DNA from: Helicoverpa zea
Taxonomy: Eukaryota > Arthropoda > Insecta > Lepidoptera > Noctuidae
Reading direction: 5' to 3'
Assembly: GCF_022581195.2 (NCBI RefSeq)
Contig: NC_061482.1
Coordinates: 15,810,001 to 15,874,000, forward strand
DNA length: 64,000 bases
Shown here piece by piece: positions 43,584-56,924 of the stretch. A model generated the notes under the pieces. It was not told the DNA's origin. It did no database searches and was given only the letters and a program-made list of their open reading frames with translations. The translations under genes and the position numbers were made by a program. Position 1 is the first letter of the stretch. Every line of letters starts with the position of its first letter.

Positions 43584-46500
43584 CAATGCCAATCTTAATG
43601 GCATCCGTTGGTTGAGAAGATTCTTCTGTAGCCTTTGTTGAAGTTATCTCATCAGTCATAGTTGTAGTAACAGTAACACTTGCACTCTTTTTACTGTCTT
43701 CAAGAATATTAGTTGCTTTGCTATCAGCTACTGGTTCTGTTTCCGTTGCTATAGCTCCATCAGATGTAATTGTTTCACCGGAAGATGGAAGAACTGGGGT
43801 TGCCTCCATAACTTCTGGAGTTTTACCGATACATTCGAGTGATTTTTCCACCACTTCATTAACGATTGTTTTTTCTGCTTGGATAGTTTTCTCAACTACG
43901 GCCTGTTCATTTCCTGAATCTGATACGTCCGTCGGTATTGTACTAACACTTTCTGTTCCCTGATCAGCTGGTTGATTGGTCAATTCTGAAGTTGTAACCT
44001 TTTCTTGCACTAAAGATTCTTCTACATCAGTCACTGCTGTTGCAGCTGAAGCTAGATCAGCTGGACTTAAATCAGCAACTTCACTACCCGCTGTTGTAAC
44101 GGCTTCATTCTCGGTCGCTTGTTTACAAGTCTCTTCAAAGCTTTCTGCTATAGCACTGTCTTTTTCAGGTTCTAATTGCACTGCTTTAGCCTGGGTATTT
44201 TCAGTCTCGATATTAACTATGGCGTTTTCAACTACATCTACTTTTGCTTCAGTTGTTGTTTGCTCTAAAGGCGTAGATTTGGCTTCCATAATAATTAGTG
44301 TATCAGCGTTATCTACGGTTACTTCATGTACAGTAGAAGCATTCATCTGTTTCTCCGCGTCTAATAAATTCTCACCAGTTTCTTTTACATCAACTTCTTT
44401 ACCTTCAGTTATGGACTGCTCCAATTTTTTCGAATATGATTCGATAACTGAGGATACTTCTAAGGATTCTTGGACTACACCTTCTTTTATGTCGGGCTGA
44501 TCTTTGGCTACCTGCTCAACTGAAATATTTGTTTGCTTCTCTAAATCGACCAAGTCCTTCGTTTCTTTTTTATCAATTTCAGTTACAGACGATTCTGCAT
44601 CTTTGAACTCTGCTTCAATAATCGGTAATGATTTTTCTGGAGTTTCCGTGATCGCTCCTTCTTCTATGGTGGGTTGTTCTGTAGGCAACTGTTCAACAGG
44701 CACATTTGGGAGGTTTTTATCAATATCAGATAAGGACGATTCTGCGTCCTTAAACTCATCTTCTAGTAGTTCTTTGGTAAGTTGTGCCTGATCTTTAGAA
44801 TCATTGATCTGTTTCTCTGAACCCAACAAATTCTGAGTTGCTGTTTTATCAACGTTTTCACTTTCTGTTATGGTCTGTTGGTCAGCATTATTGGATTCTG
44901 CTTCGATAAGAGACATAGATTTTTTAGATAATTCTTCAACTGCTTTTTCTTCTTCGGGAAGTTGTTTGGTAGCAGTTTGATCTACAGGTAAAATTGACTG
45001 TTCTTCTAACACAATCTTTGATCCCTCTTTACTAACATTTTGGGTATTAGTTTCTATATTTTGAGACTCTGTATCAACAACAGGTGAAGATAATGCTACG
45101 GATTCTTGATCAGCCCCTTTTTCTTTAGATGGTGTATCTAATTGAACAACAGACTCTAAGGGTAATTGATCACCAAGTTTCGTAACATTTATTTCACCTT
45201 CTATTTGTAGTTCAGCAGTTTGAGCGTCTGGCTTATCTTGTTCAAGTGAAATAACATCCTCAACAGTTACAACTTCACCCCCACTTACTGCGATTTTCTC
45301 TACTATGGCCTCTTCCGATGTGGTTACACCCTCTAAAGGTAAAGTTTCAGTAGCAAGTTCACTTTCTTTAGATGGTGTATCTAATTGAACAACAGTCTCT
45401 AATGGTGAAGGTTCACCAAGTTTTGTAACATTTATTTCATCTATTATTTGTAGTTCAGCAGTTTCAGCGTCTGGCTTATCTTGTTCAAGTGAAATAACAT
45501 CCTCAACAGGAACAACTTCATCCCCACATATTGCGATTTTCTTTAATATGGCCTCTTCCGATGTAGTTACACCCTCTGGCGGTAAAGTTTCAGTAGCAAA
45601 TTTACTTTCATTGGATGGTGTATCTAATTGAACAACAGTCTCTAATGGCAAAGGTTCACCAAGTTTTGTAACATTTATTTCATCAACTATTTTTAGTTCA
45701 GCAGTTTGAGAATGTGGCTTATCTTGTTCAAGTGAAATAATATCCTCAACAGTAACAACTTCATCCCCGCTTGCTGCGATTTTTTCTACTATAGCCTCTC
45801 CCGATGTTGTTACACCGTCCAACGGCAATGTTTCTTCGCTGATTACAATATCAGTGACTATATTTTCTGGAGCTATCTGCACGATATTTTCTGCTTTTTG
45901 AGCTTCAGTTTCAACTGCAGCAGTTGAAGTTATATCTTTTAGTACACTTTGGTCTTGTTCTTTAACATCAACAACTTCTATTGGACTTTCCGAAATCATA
46001 TCACCTACTTGCTCAGTTAAGGAAACCTTAGTGATTGTTACAGTAGAATCCAAAGGCTCCATTATTACTTCCGTAACTTTCAAAGAGCTGTCTTGCTTAG
46101 CATCGCTTGGAGTCACTTCTTCGAGCACTATTGGTTGTTCAGAAACAACACCTTCACTACGTACAGATTCTTCAGTCACGTTTGCTGATTCAGCAGCTGA
46201 TTCTATGTTTTGTTGAGCCTCATCACTAATTATTGAGTCAGTGACGGGGATAGTTTCCGAGATTTCTAGTGCTTGAGATTCTTTGACGGGCTCTTTTGTA
46301 TCATCAGTGACAACAGTACTATCAGTAGTGGTACTCTCTGTTATCAGTTGTTCAGTTTCAACAACTGTTTTGAGTGAATTTTCGACTCCAAGTTCAGCAC
46401 TAGTTTTCTTGGAATCCTCACTAATATGTTGGGTTACTATTTCAAGGGCGACCTGTTCTTGGTTTGTTGTGAGAGTCTCATTAGAAGTTGTTATTTCTGT

Positions 46501-47027
46501 AGTAATTTCTGTAGAAAGCGGTCCAGTTTCAAGTGCTGTGACATTCTCTGGTGAAATGTCCGTGATAACTTCGACGCTACTCTCTGATTGTTCAAGAACT
46601 TTTTCCAGACTTGTAGTGTCAGATTCATCTGATTTCTGGGACGATTTAACATTATCCTCGTCTGATTTTGCTTTACTTTCTTCTGCCAGTTGTACATTTG
46701 CTTGAGATATAATAGCTGTAATTTCTGTTGATAAATGTGTGCTTGTATCGGCTAATTGCTGTAAAACATCGTTTCCGATCACTTGTTTTACTTCATCAGC
46801 AGTTTGTAAAGTAAGTTCCTGGACTGCAGATAAAGCATTTTGTAGTTGTTGAAGTTGCTCGTATTGTGCCTCTACAGGTTTTTCAGCCATCTCGATGCTC
46901 ACACGTAAATCACTTGCAAATGCTATCGATTGTTTAAGGTCATCAACGTTAAGTGTTGCAGATATTATATCAATTGTTTCAATAATGTTGTCGGATAAGT
47001 AATCATTGATGTATTGTAATAGTGTTT
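43584..47027 (-). CDS. Titin-like muscle protein, exon E7: helical module, acidic tail, 81-residue repeats
   Basis: Acceptor GTTTTCAG, donor GTAATA, phase 1, 1,148 codons. The module is TLLQYINDYLSDNIIETIDI, DDLKQSIAFASDLRVSIEMA, LQNALSAVQELTLQTADEV. A long Glu/Thr/Val-rich tail follows, with the PIVLEEVTPSD motif and three tandem 81-residue repeats (plus 45,110-45,850). The likely secondary state is disordered. Confidence 0.92.
45110..45850 (-). repeat. Three 243-bp coding tandem repeats in E7
   Basis: GATGGTGTAT recurs at about 45,128, 45,371 and 45,614, an exact 243-bp step. Protein units carry ISLEQDKP, INVTKLGEP, ETVVQLDTPS and TTSEEAI. A partial fourth unit lies at the N-terminal side. 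High similarity points to recent duplication. Confidence 0.85.
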
Positions 47028-47338
47028 CTGAAAACATGTAACTCAGATGTAGTGTACAGTATTATAATACGGCTGTGAACATAGAATCTTTAGAAGAAAA
47101 TTTCTGTTAAAAGTGGTGTGTGTCACTTAATTATTTCAAAGGTAATTGGAACTTTCACGACACTTATAAAATGTTCAAAAGAAATAATAACGTCATTTAA
47201 TCAGTGATCTTGGGTAAAAGAAATAAGTCACTATAAATTATAGAAAAATTATAGACTAACTTCGTTTTCCATCAATATCATAACTTTCATTGAATTAAAT
47301 AAAAATTATCCAAAAATTATAATAAAAAGTGAAATTAC

Positions 47339-48130
47339 CTGTTGTAGCTGTTTTGAGTGGCTCCTCAGACTTCTGCACCGCCTGCTCGAAACTGACTGCT
47401 TTAATTTCACTCTCCGTTACTTCTTCCAAAGTAATAGGTTCAGTGTCTGAAGGAATGGCTACTGCTTCATCAATTGTCGCACTGATTTTAAACGTTTCTT
47501 TCTCAGCCAATGTAAGAGAAGCATGAGTTTCCAACTGTTCCATTAATGTAGCCTCGGCTTGCATTTCTTTCACAGTTTCTTCATCTGCTTTTTGCATCGT
47601 CATTACATCTTTAACTTCTGATACAGAAGTTTGTACTATACCTACTGCAATTGTCGTGGCCTTCATTTTATCAGCTGGAATAGTTTCATTAGCCACTTCT
47701 AACTCTGTATCTATTTGCTTGGTATCAGATTCCAATTGTTCAAGCTTTGCTTCTTCAAATACGGTTTGTGTTGCGACGACCGCTGCAAGATCAGTTCGTA
47801 AACTTTCAGTGATTGCAGCAACACGTTGTAAAGTATCTTTGTTGATTGAAGGGACATCTGCTAAAGTGTCTAATGATAAGTTCTCAAGCGCTGCTAAGGC
47901 TGTATACAATTGTTGTGCTAATTGTGCATTTCCTGTACTGACATCATCCTTCAGAACATCACTAGTTTCTGCTTTTAATTCGACTTCAGAAGCAGCGATG
48001 TTCTCACGCAATTCTCTGGCAATACTAATAGATTGCTTCAATTCTTCAGCATTGATGACGTTGGACAGTTCGTTTATTATTTCTGTTATATCATCACACA
48101 TAAACTGGTCTATATGTTGAACTAACAGTT
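47339..48130 (-). CDS. Titin-like muscle protein, exon E6: helical module plus tail
   Basis: Acceptor TTGTTTTTCAG, donor GTAATT, phase 1, 264 codons. LLVQHIDQFMCDDITEIINE, AEELKQSISIARELRENIAA, LAQQLYTALAALENLSLDTL, KDTLQRVAAITESLRTDLAA; the tail has EPITLEEVTESE. Confidence 0.92.
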
Positions 48131-48209
48131 CTGAAAAACAAAAGTAAAGAATAAAAATCTCCAGAAGAACACGATACAGCAGTATAATTAGGAAAACAAA
48201 GTAACTTAC

Positions 48210-49142
48210 CGATAGTAGCTTTAAGTGGCTCTTGTAGTTCAGCTGTTTGGCTTAATCCAATATCAACATGCTTCTCATCCACTTCAACTTCGTGCAGCAC
48301 TGGTCCAAGGTCTTCTATCACAACAGCACTAACAGATTCCGTCTCCAATATCTCTGAAGAAGCTACTTCTTGAGCTTGATTATCAACAACACTAAGTTTT
48401 ACATCTTCCTTTATAACTGCTTCTGTATCTACAGATTTAGCTGTTTCCATAACAATGGCTTGAGTACCCTCAACAGCAAGTGTTTCATCAATTTGAGGGC
48501 TAGCCGATTCTAAAGTTGTTTCTGAGGCTATAATTTCAGCATCTTCCGATGTGACTGTTTCCTTAGTTACAGCGATAGCTTTTTCCAACATTTCTGTTGT
48601 TACAAATAATTGCTCAGAAGACGATAATTGATCTACTACACCAGTTTGCTCTAGAATAGTTTCTTCTGATTCTGTAGCTGTAACTAGTTCTGGAATGGCT
48701 ACGACTGCTTGAGACTCTACTGTCGCCTGTTCGATTTCAGTTAGAGGCTCAGCTGGAGCCTGTAGTGCAACTCGAATTCCTGTAACAGCAACCAAGTCTG
48801 CACTCAACTGGGCAGTTACTCTGGTAATGCGCTGTAAAACCTCAGTACTAAGCGTTGGCGCTAACTCTTGCACGTGTTCAAGGACTTGAACTTGCAGAGC
48901 AGACAATGCTGTTTGGAGTTTCTGCGCCAGTCTGGTTTGTTCTTTGCGAATTTCTGTCTCCCGACCAAGACCTGCCTCTTCTTCTGTAATTAGTTCTGAA
49001 GCAGCAATGCTTTCCCGTAATTCTTTCGCAATATCAATAGTCTCTTTCAAATCGTCAATCTTTATGATAGCTGATATTTCTTCAACTATTTCAATCAACT
49101 CAATGTATTGATCAATATGCTGAATAATTTGCTTAGCTTTTT
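48210..49142 (-). CDS. Titin-like muscle protein, exon E5: helical module plus tail
   Basis: Acceptor ATTTTTCAG, donor GTAAGT, phase 1, 311 codons. KQIIQHIDQYIELIEIVEEI, DDLKETIDIAKELRESIAAS, LAQKLQTALSALQVQVLEHV, TEVLQRITRVTAQLSADLVA. Closest in layout to E6. Confidence 0.92.
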
Positions 49143-49512
49143 CTGAAAAATAAATGCCACGTTAATCCAATTACGTTTTTGTATCGCTTGCATGATTTAA
49201 AACAGAATTACTGGGATTAAAAAAAAAACATCGGCGACAATATTAACCAGCGATGAACGAAAATTTTCACGAAGATTTTAGAATAACATAAATTGAAAAA
49301 TGGGATTAATAATGTTGTTTATTGATGTTTATGTTATATTAATTTGGTCTTCACTTGTACTTTTGTGAAGGTAATCAATTAATCATTTTTTAAATAGTTA
49401 ATAGTAATGAGGTTTAAACGAGCAGCATCAATCCTTTTTATACGATGAACTTTGTATAAAGCGCTGATTAATGTAGCCTAAGCCAAATTATTGACATCCA
49501 CTCTAACTTTAC

Positions 49513-49887
49513 CTTCTTTAAGTTCAACATTTTCCAATTTATCTACTTTGTCCAATTCAACCAATAGCTGATAAGCGGCAAGGAATACGTGCTTCATGTT
49601 TTCAATTTCTAATGGGTTCTTGCCATTGTACACTTCTGTACTTTGCCAATCGAATTTCGACATTATAGCTTTAAGGGACTTAATTTTTTTAGTTTTTAAT
49701 TCTGATATTTTGGAAGAGGCCGAATCATCGGGGTTTAGTGCCAATAGTCCTTGCAGTTCGCTCGCTATTGTGAGGCTTTCATTCAAGTCAGCGTCGCTAA
49801 AAGTGCCTGATGCGACTAACAGATCCATTTCAATACCTATGAAACGGTCAATTGCGCTTTCCAAAGAATCGATATTCGAATTGACAT
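49513..49887 (-). CDS. Titin-like muscle protein, exon E4: diverged helical module
   Basis: Acceptor TTTTTTATAG; donor GTAAAG chosen because it gives phase 1 into E5. IDSLESAIDRFIGIEMDLLV, DADLNESLTIASELQGLLAL, MKHVFLAAYQLLVELDKVDK. Weaker similarity to E5-E8 but the same two-part helical pattern and length (125 codons). Confidence 0.85.
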
Positions 49888-50270
49888 CTATAAAAAATTT
49901 TGATTGACATCAATACATTTATTAAAATTATCAAACTTTCCCACTTTCCCAGTACGGAGACAAAAAAAAAAAAAACAAAATTTGCTATATGTAGAAGATA
50001 TCAGACCAACAAGGTTATTTTCATTTTCTATGTAATAAATTACCTCGTAATTGGCAAAAAGCTAATTAAACTGATTGTACATGTGTAACGTAAGTTAAAT
50101 CGTGGCTTGTGTCTAAAGTCTAAATAACTATTGGTTTCAACCAGTTTCAATTAATTTTACAAATTATTATGTTCTACAACTGGTCAGTAGGTACAACAGA
50201 TCTAAAGATTTAACCCTGGTTAAAGAACTACTCATTAACTTATCATTATTCTTTGTTATGAAAAACTCAC

Positions 50271-53200
50271 CTTTTGGAAGTTCTTCACTGTAAGCAGTTG
50301 TTTTTTCCGAAGTCAAAATAGAGTGCATTGACTTCTCAATATCTTCCACCGGCTTAGCAATTTCCTTTACAACTTGTGCGACTTGAGCGTTTTCTAAAGA
50401 TCGCAGACTATCTTGTATAGAGTGTATTTCTTTATCCACTTCCATGATTAGAGAAATCTCTTCATTGGCAATTACTTCTTCTGTTTCCATCCTCTCCATC
50501 ATTTCTTTATGTTTCTCTGTCATGGTCTGTACAAGAGATTCTGTAGTTGTGATATCAACAGATATTGAATCTTCATCCACACCTCTTAGGACTTGTTCTT
50601 GAACATTTGTTAGTTGACTGTGTAGTGCTTGTAAAGGCTCCAGCATTTCCGTCAAAACTGCTTTCAGAGGTCCTTCTTCTAACTTTTGTTTCGGAATCTT
50701 CACTTGCAGAAGACTCTCTTGTAATATGTCTGTGCAGTCTGATAGGCATTTCAACAAGATCAAAGTTTTTCCTGTACCACTCGCATCTTTGAAATCGTTA
50801 TGTTTTTCGATACATACTGATACCTTTTCAAGCATTTCTGTTGTGCCCATATCCTCATTTTTCAGTTTTTCTGCTTCGATAAATGTGGCGAATTCTTCGA
50901 TCATGTCAGATAGTGTACTATCCTCAATCTTACTAGGCCTCGCACTTTTAATTTCGTCAACAATCTCAATCTGTATATTTTGCAGAGAAGATTTGGCGGT
51001 TTCAATAATTTGTACAAACTTATCAACTGTTTCAATGATTTGTTTGTCGTCTTTAGTTTTCTTTACTGTTTCTAATAAGCTAACTGAATTTTCAAACTTG
51101 TCCAATGGTGCTTTAATCAAAAGTTCAGCTTGAGAGTCCACTATCTTCACGAGAGAGCTTTGAACATTCTCGAGGCAATCATCAGCATGAATAAGGAAAG
51201 TAGCTAAACAGCCGTTGAGGTCATCAGTTAGTTTGAGTTCCGATTTCTTTATTTTAAAATCGTTGATTGTACTTTGTAGAGAAGTAAACTCTTGTAATAA
51301 TCTTATTATCTTTTTATGAGTTGTAGCTTTTGATATTAGACAACGCAAAATTGTAAATTCACTTTTACAAGTCTTGAAAAAGTCTTCAACTATCATAAGG
51401 TCTGCCATTGGCAAGTCTGGTTTGGAATCTTGCACCACATTAACGGCACTATCTACAATATCTTCCATCAGCATAAGAGAATCAGATTCTATTTCCACGG
51501 CTACTTGTGGTGAAGTACATGTCAAGTCTGAAGCACGAGATAGGTCCACAAAATCATACTGTTCTAGTACAGCAATGTTACTTTGCACTTCATCAATAGT
51601 TTGAATTAATGCAACTTCTTTAGCCAACTTTTCTGGAGCTTGCGGGGTAAATTGTATGAGTTCTTCTTGCACAGTAGCGACTTTTTCATATAACTCTTCT
51701 GTAATAGTTTTCACCTGCTCGATTTTGATTCCTTTGGAGACATCGGTAGCATCAAGTAAACTATCAACAGTGCGTTCCAATGCTTTAACTTCTTCTGGCA
51801 CTGGAATATTTTCGACAGTTTTAGTAGTTTCAATAATGTCTTTTAAATGCTCGCACACTTCTCTTAGTGTGCCAACTTTGTTTGCTATCTCAACTGTATT
51901 ATTGGCCGTTTGCATAGCAGGGAATACAGCGAGCATACACTTATCTAAATGCTCTTTAAATTCAGATACGCTCTGAATCACGGAATGTATTCTTTCCGTC
52001 GGCATTTCTAACAAATTTTCATATATTGGAATGTTGCTTGTGTCTAACACCGACAAACTTTGCTGTAGTTCCTGCATCGGCTCAGCAATAGCTGTAAGCT
52101 TTGACGGGTTCAATAAATTAGGTATTTCATTTGATCCCTCCATAATAAGAGGGTGTAGAACCTCTTCGATTCCTGAATGCAATTCACCTAATCCTATAAC
52201 GAATGACTTTAGACTAGAATAATCACTGACTTCAGATAACGTATCTAATGCATCAATTATTTCTGGAGTTTGTAATACAGTGATGTGTTCATTCAAAGTT
52301 TGTAATGCTTGTGCTGTTGCTGTACTTTGAACCTCCTGATTGAAAGGCAATATCGCTTGTTCAATAGCAGTTTCTTCGGCAGTTGGTAGCACTAAGCGGT
52401 CAGACGGAAGAGTGTCTGCTGTTGTTTTTATTCCTGATATATCTTCTAATGTTGACATTTCATCAGCCGCTTCTACTCCAGCCTGTTCTTGTATCATTAA
52501 AATACAGCTTTGTAGATTTTGTACAGCGCTAGCCATATTTACACTTACGTCATAAGGAGTTACATCTTCACCATATTGAGATATAACATCCTGCTGTAAT
52601 ATTTCTAAAGTTGTGTGAAGCTCATGAAGTGGTTCTGCTATAGTTGTTATAATTTCACTATTTTGTTTGAAGCTTTCAATATTTTCCACTATCTGTTGAT
52701 TCAAAACCATTATATTCTGGTTAAGTTCACAGAGTGGAGTAGCGAATGTTTGGGCAAATGATGATTTATCTGATATATCAGAAATATGTTCTTCTTCGAT
52801 TCCACTAGCTTTAGTTGAAGCTATACTCTTTTTCAGTTCTTCTAAAACAGGGCAAATATTCTCCAGTGTGGGCGTAATGCTTGTCTTAAATTCTTGAGTG
52901 GATTCTATTGCTTTCACATTTTCAATTGCAGCTATTGCATGATCAATATGTTCAATTGCTACTTTAGCTTTCGTTTCGCCGTACTCATGAGGTGCTATAG
53001 CCTTTACGTGTTCAGAATCAACATGTATGGTCATTTCTTCCGCCGTATTGATAGCTTCCTGAATACCAACCAAGGTGTCTGCTATATTAGTAAGAAGTGA
53101 ACAATTCAGCTCTGAATCAAAAACATTCGTGATAAACTGGTCTTGTATAATCCTTAACGTGTTGTGTAGACTCGCAAGAGGCAATACATTATCGACATCT

Positions 53201-55880
53201 AGATTCTTTATGGACGCATTAATTCTATTAACTGCGTCACAAATTTCCATAAGAGTGAAATATTTCTTAGACTCGTTACTTTCTATTACATTTTCTAACA
53301 CTTTCGTCAAGTTTTTGTGAAACACCGTCATGTGCTTTTTAATTTCTGGCAACGGCTCTAATCTTGGCAGGTTATTTTCCAAAGCAATAAGGATTTGGGC
53401 CATCTTTTGCAAAGCATCCAGTTTATTCTCACTCTGCAAGACGTCAAAGGTGCCAACGTTCTTTTCAATCACCTCTATTTGTGACGATATTTTGTTGAGG
53501 TTTTCTTTAATTGAGGCTACTGCTTCCTTAAGGACGGCTTGATCTTCACCTTCAGATTCAGTAGAGAGTTGTTCAAAAGAAGTTCTTAGCTTAACAACTG
53601 ACTCCATAACAGTTTCAATAATTTCAGTATTGTATTTATGTAACGGTGAAGTTGATTCTTTTACCGACAGTGTTTCAATTTGTTCTAGAGCTGTTTGCAA
53701 GTCCTGTATGGAACCGGACATATCGTTGAGAATAACTTCACTGTTGCGTACTTTAGCAACATCTATAATTTTACCACTTCCAGCACTTTCAGCGATGCAG
53801 AGCAAAGACATCAGAGGACTTTTCAATTCAAATACTGCCTTTTGAGTATCCCTCAGATGTTTGACTTCAAGAGAAGGTTCGTCGACTTTGATTTCACTTG
53901 CTTCGCTAAGAAGATTTCTGGCTTTGATAGTGTCTGCGGAAAATTTGATAACTGTACTCATTTCCTTATTTAATGACTCGATTTCTGTAAGAACTCTGTC
54001 TTCAGTGAGCAAATAATCTGTAGCTGTTACAGAATTAATGTCTGTTATTAATTTCTGCATTTCACTTCCACACGTTTCGATAAATGCTACGCAAGTCTTT
54101 TTTACAAGAGTTCTACTGTCACTCTCCATATCAATGCACTTTTCAATAAAGGCTAATGACTGTTGAAGAGCCTTCAATGGCTGCGGCAGACTATTAAATA
54201 ATGTACTGCTGACCTCTTTAGACTCAACAGCAGATTCTTTAACAGCATCTGCAATACTATGTATTTCCGACAATGGAGAAATTAAACTACTTATAATTTC
54301 TAAGCTTCTCGAAGCCGTTGCTGCCGATGACATGAGTTCAGACTTGAGAATGATATCTCTTTCAATAATTTGAACGTCATTTATTACTTTAGATAGCGAA
54401 GTGCTGATGTTGACCATTTTATTCTTAAATTCTTCATCTGTAATTGACGGTTTCTTGGGTAATTCTATTTCTACGGACTCTTTTTTCCTGAGGACGTCTT
54501 CCCTGGCTTTGCTTACCGACTTTTCACTGCCTGAGCTGGATCGTCTTGAACTACGACTGGTGCGCCTTTCTCTCTTGGGCTTAATAACAGGAGACGGCTC
54601 TGCTTCAAATGACGACTGACGCAAAACTTCATCCTTAAATAGAATAGTTTTTGTAGGCTCTGATGATTCCTGACCATCCTCTCCTGAAGGCTTTGAAGAT
54701 TTAGATTTAGGCTTTCCAGAACTGTGCGCGCTCGCAAAACTTTGTAGATCCGACATCGCTTGAGTGTCATCATCCCTCTTTTCTTCAGACAGAGATTGAT
54801 CTCGTGATAAACTGAAAAAGTCATCGGCACTTCTCTGGGAATCCGACTTCTTCCTCCCTAATTTAAGAGAAACATCTGACTTTTCTTCCGACATCATTGC
54901 CATTGTTTTCTCTAAATAGTCCTCTCCTCCCATTCCAATATCTTGGTCTAACGACAACTGAGGTGGACCGTTTTCGTCGGCTATCGATATATCTTCGATA
55001 TCTGCTTCAGTACGCATATCTTCATCAGGCACAAAGTAATCGGGTGAGACGTCAATTATAACTGCCTCCATCAACAAATTACCAGACGTCGAAGTTTCTT
55101 TCACGAATCTTAATGGAGGGAGTTCAACCACATTGTGTTCTGTAATGTTTTCTGATAATTGGTCAGCATACATTTCAACAATTTGTAAAGCTTCTTCTTC
55201 GGTCAAGTCCGGAGTTTCGTACAGAGACACCGATACTTCTTTCCCATCAAAAGAGAATGAGATCTCACCTTTATCATCAAGAGTAGTTACATCGCCAACA
55301 GGAGTATCATACATCTGTGAAGTTCTTTCTTCATGTATAGTGCTGAGGGATAAGTTCCTTTGCAAAGCCTGTTCTTCAGCTTTCTTCTTCTTTGCTTTCA
55401 TTGAATCTTCAAAGCCAAGTAGTGAAGCAGAACTGGCGGCAATACCCATACAGTTCTGTGCCTCACACGTATAAGTTCCTAGACAGCAAGTGCCATCTTG
55501 GCCAGATATGATCCTGTGAATGTCACCTGGCTTGAGTTCTTCACCATCTTTGTACCATTTCAGTACAGGTTGAGGGACACCAATGACCTTACATTCGAGG
55601 TTCACGGCCCCCTCATCAGACAATATTGCTTGAAGATTCTCTAAGAATCGAGGTTTCTTATAGTGTCTAGGTATGATTAGTTTGAGGAAACAGGAGGTGA
55701 CGCTGTGTCCGAAGTCGTTCATAGCGACGCATTTCCACTCGGCTTGGTCGAGGAACTCGAGGCTTTGGATGTCGAGGTAGAACACCCCTCGGTCTTCCCG
55801 GCCGTGGTGGCAGCGAGAAGACTCGTCCACCGGCTGGTCGTCTCGGTACCATAGTACCGACGGTTCAGGCGGAATGGCGA
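50271..55880 (-). CDS. Titin-like muscle protein, 5.6-kb exon E3: Ig, Ig, Ser/Arg region, long helical region
   Basis: Acceptor TCATTTCAG, donor GTGAGT, phase 1, 1,870 codons. The first ~75 residues complete the Ig begun in E2 (PPEPSVLWYRDDQPVDESSR, LDQAEWKCVAMNDFG). A second Ig spans ~80-165 (KPRFLENLQAILSDEGAVNL, VLKWYKDGEELKPGD, GTYTCEAQNCMG). Then a distinctive segment (SFSFDGKEVSVSLYETPDLT, EEEALQIVEMYADQLSENI), a Ser/Arg/Lys-rich stretch (RTSRSSRRSSSGSEKSVSK) near 430-480, and about 1,380 residues of helical sequence with repeated LHxxLxxLQ-like turns, related in style to the modules. I do not recognise the helical part as a named domain. Confidence 0.93.
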
Positions 55881-56239
55881 CTGAAATGAACAATTAAAAT
55901 GATTTATATTCATTATTTATAGATGATAAATAATTATTTTGAGCAGGTGAAGAAACTAACGTAATGTACAATATACTGTAATGTGTAGAAATTAATGTAA
56001 TGTACGCTAATGCGTATGCCTTGTCTAAATTGAGTAAATCACTTGAATAGAGACTTCGTTTAACAGAACTTGAGTCACAAGTATTTATTTGCAGTTAATT
56101 AAATTCAGTCAAAGTTACAAGTGTCAGTATGACGAGTGACAGGGGAAAATGGCAGAGAATGGCATATTGCGCCAACCCCAAATAAAATTGGGAACAGGAC
56201 AGGAGGAAGAAGAAGAAGAATTAAATTGAAAAAGTTTAC

Positions 56240-56620
56240 CTTTAACTGAAAAACGGAATGGCTCATCAATTTTAGCTTCGACACTCTTCAAACCCTGGAT
56301 GAACTTCGGCGCCTGATTCTTGGAGAACAGCTGTAGTTTCTCTTCTTCATTCAACTGGTTCTGGATATCCTCGACGGTCAGTTCAGCAGAACTGCTGGCT
56401 TGGCCCATGCAGTTCCTGGCTATACAGCAGTAAGACCCTAAGGAGTTGGTACCAGTTAGTTGGTAGACGTCTCCTGGCTTCAGTTCTTGTCCATCCTTAA
56501 ACCAGCTGAGTACAGGTGTTGGGAAGCCTACAACTTTGCACTCGAAGGAGACTAGGCCTTCTTCTGTTAACACCGCTTGAAGGTTCTCCATGAATCTCGG
56601 TTTTCGGTAGTTTTTGGGCA
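56240..56620 (-). CDS. Titin-like muscle protein, exon E2: Ig domain
   Basis: Acceptor TATTTTCAG, donor GTAAAC, phase 1. KNYRKPRFMENLQAVLTEEG, CKVVGFPTPVLSWFKDG, SYCCIARNCMGQASSSAEL, then a linker VEDIQNQLNEEEKLQLF and the start of the next Ig (APKFIQGLKSVEAKIDEPFR). It closely resembles the second Ig of E3, a tandem duplication of an Ig-plus-linker unit. Confidence 0.93.
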
Positions 56621-56924
56621 CTGAAAATATAAAGCACAAGCAATTAAATCTCATTTACTTTTTACATATATTGTTACATAACTTATTAAGTATATCTTCA
56701 GGTGCCTGAGTTAAAATATTCCGTTTAGATACAAAACAATTCTGTATTGCTTGTACCCATCGAATGTAACTCGCCAATGCTTAGCAAGAACTAAGATGAT
56801 TACGAATTCGTAATGATTTTGTATTCTGATTTCAAAGAAGGCCTGACATGTAACTTGAAACCTTCAACTAACGTTAGGCCACCACAGTGGAGCGAAGCAG
56901 ATGACCCGTTCCATTTAAACCTGG

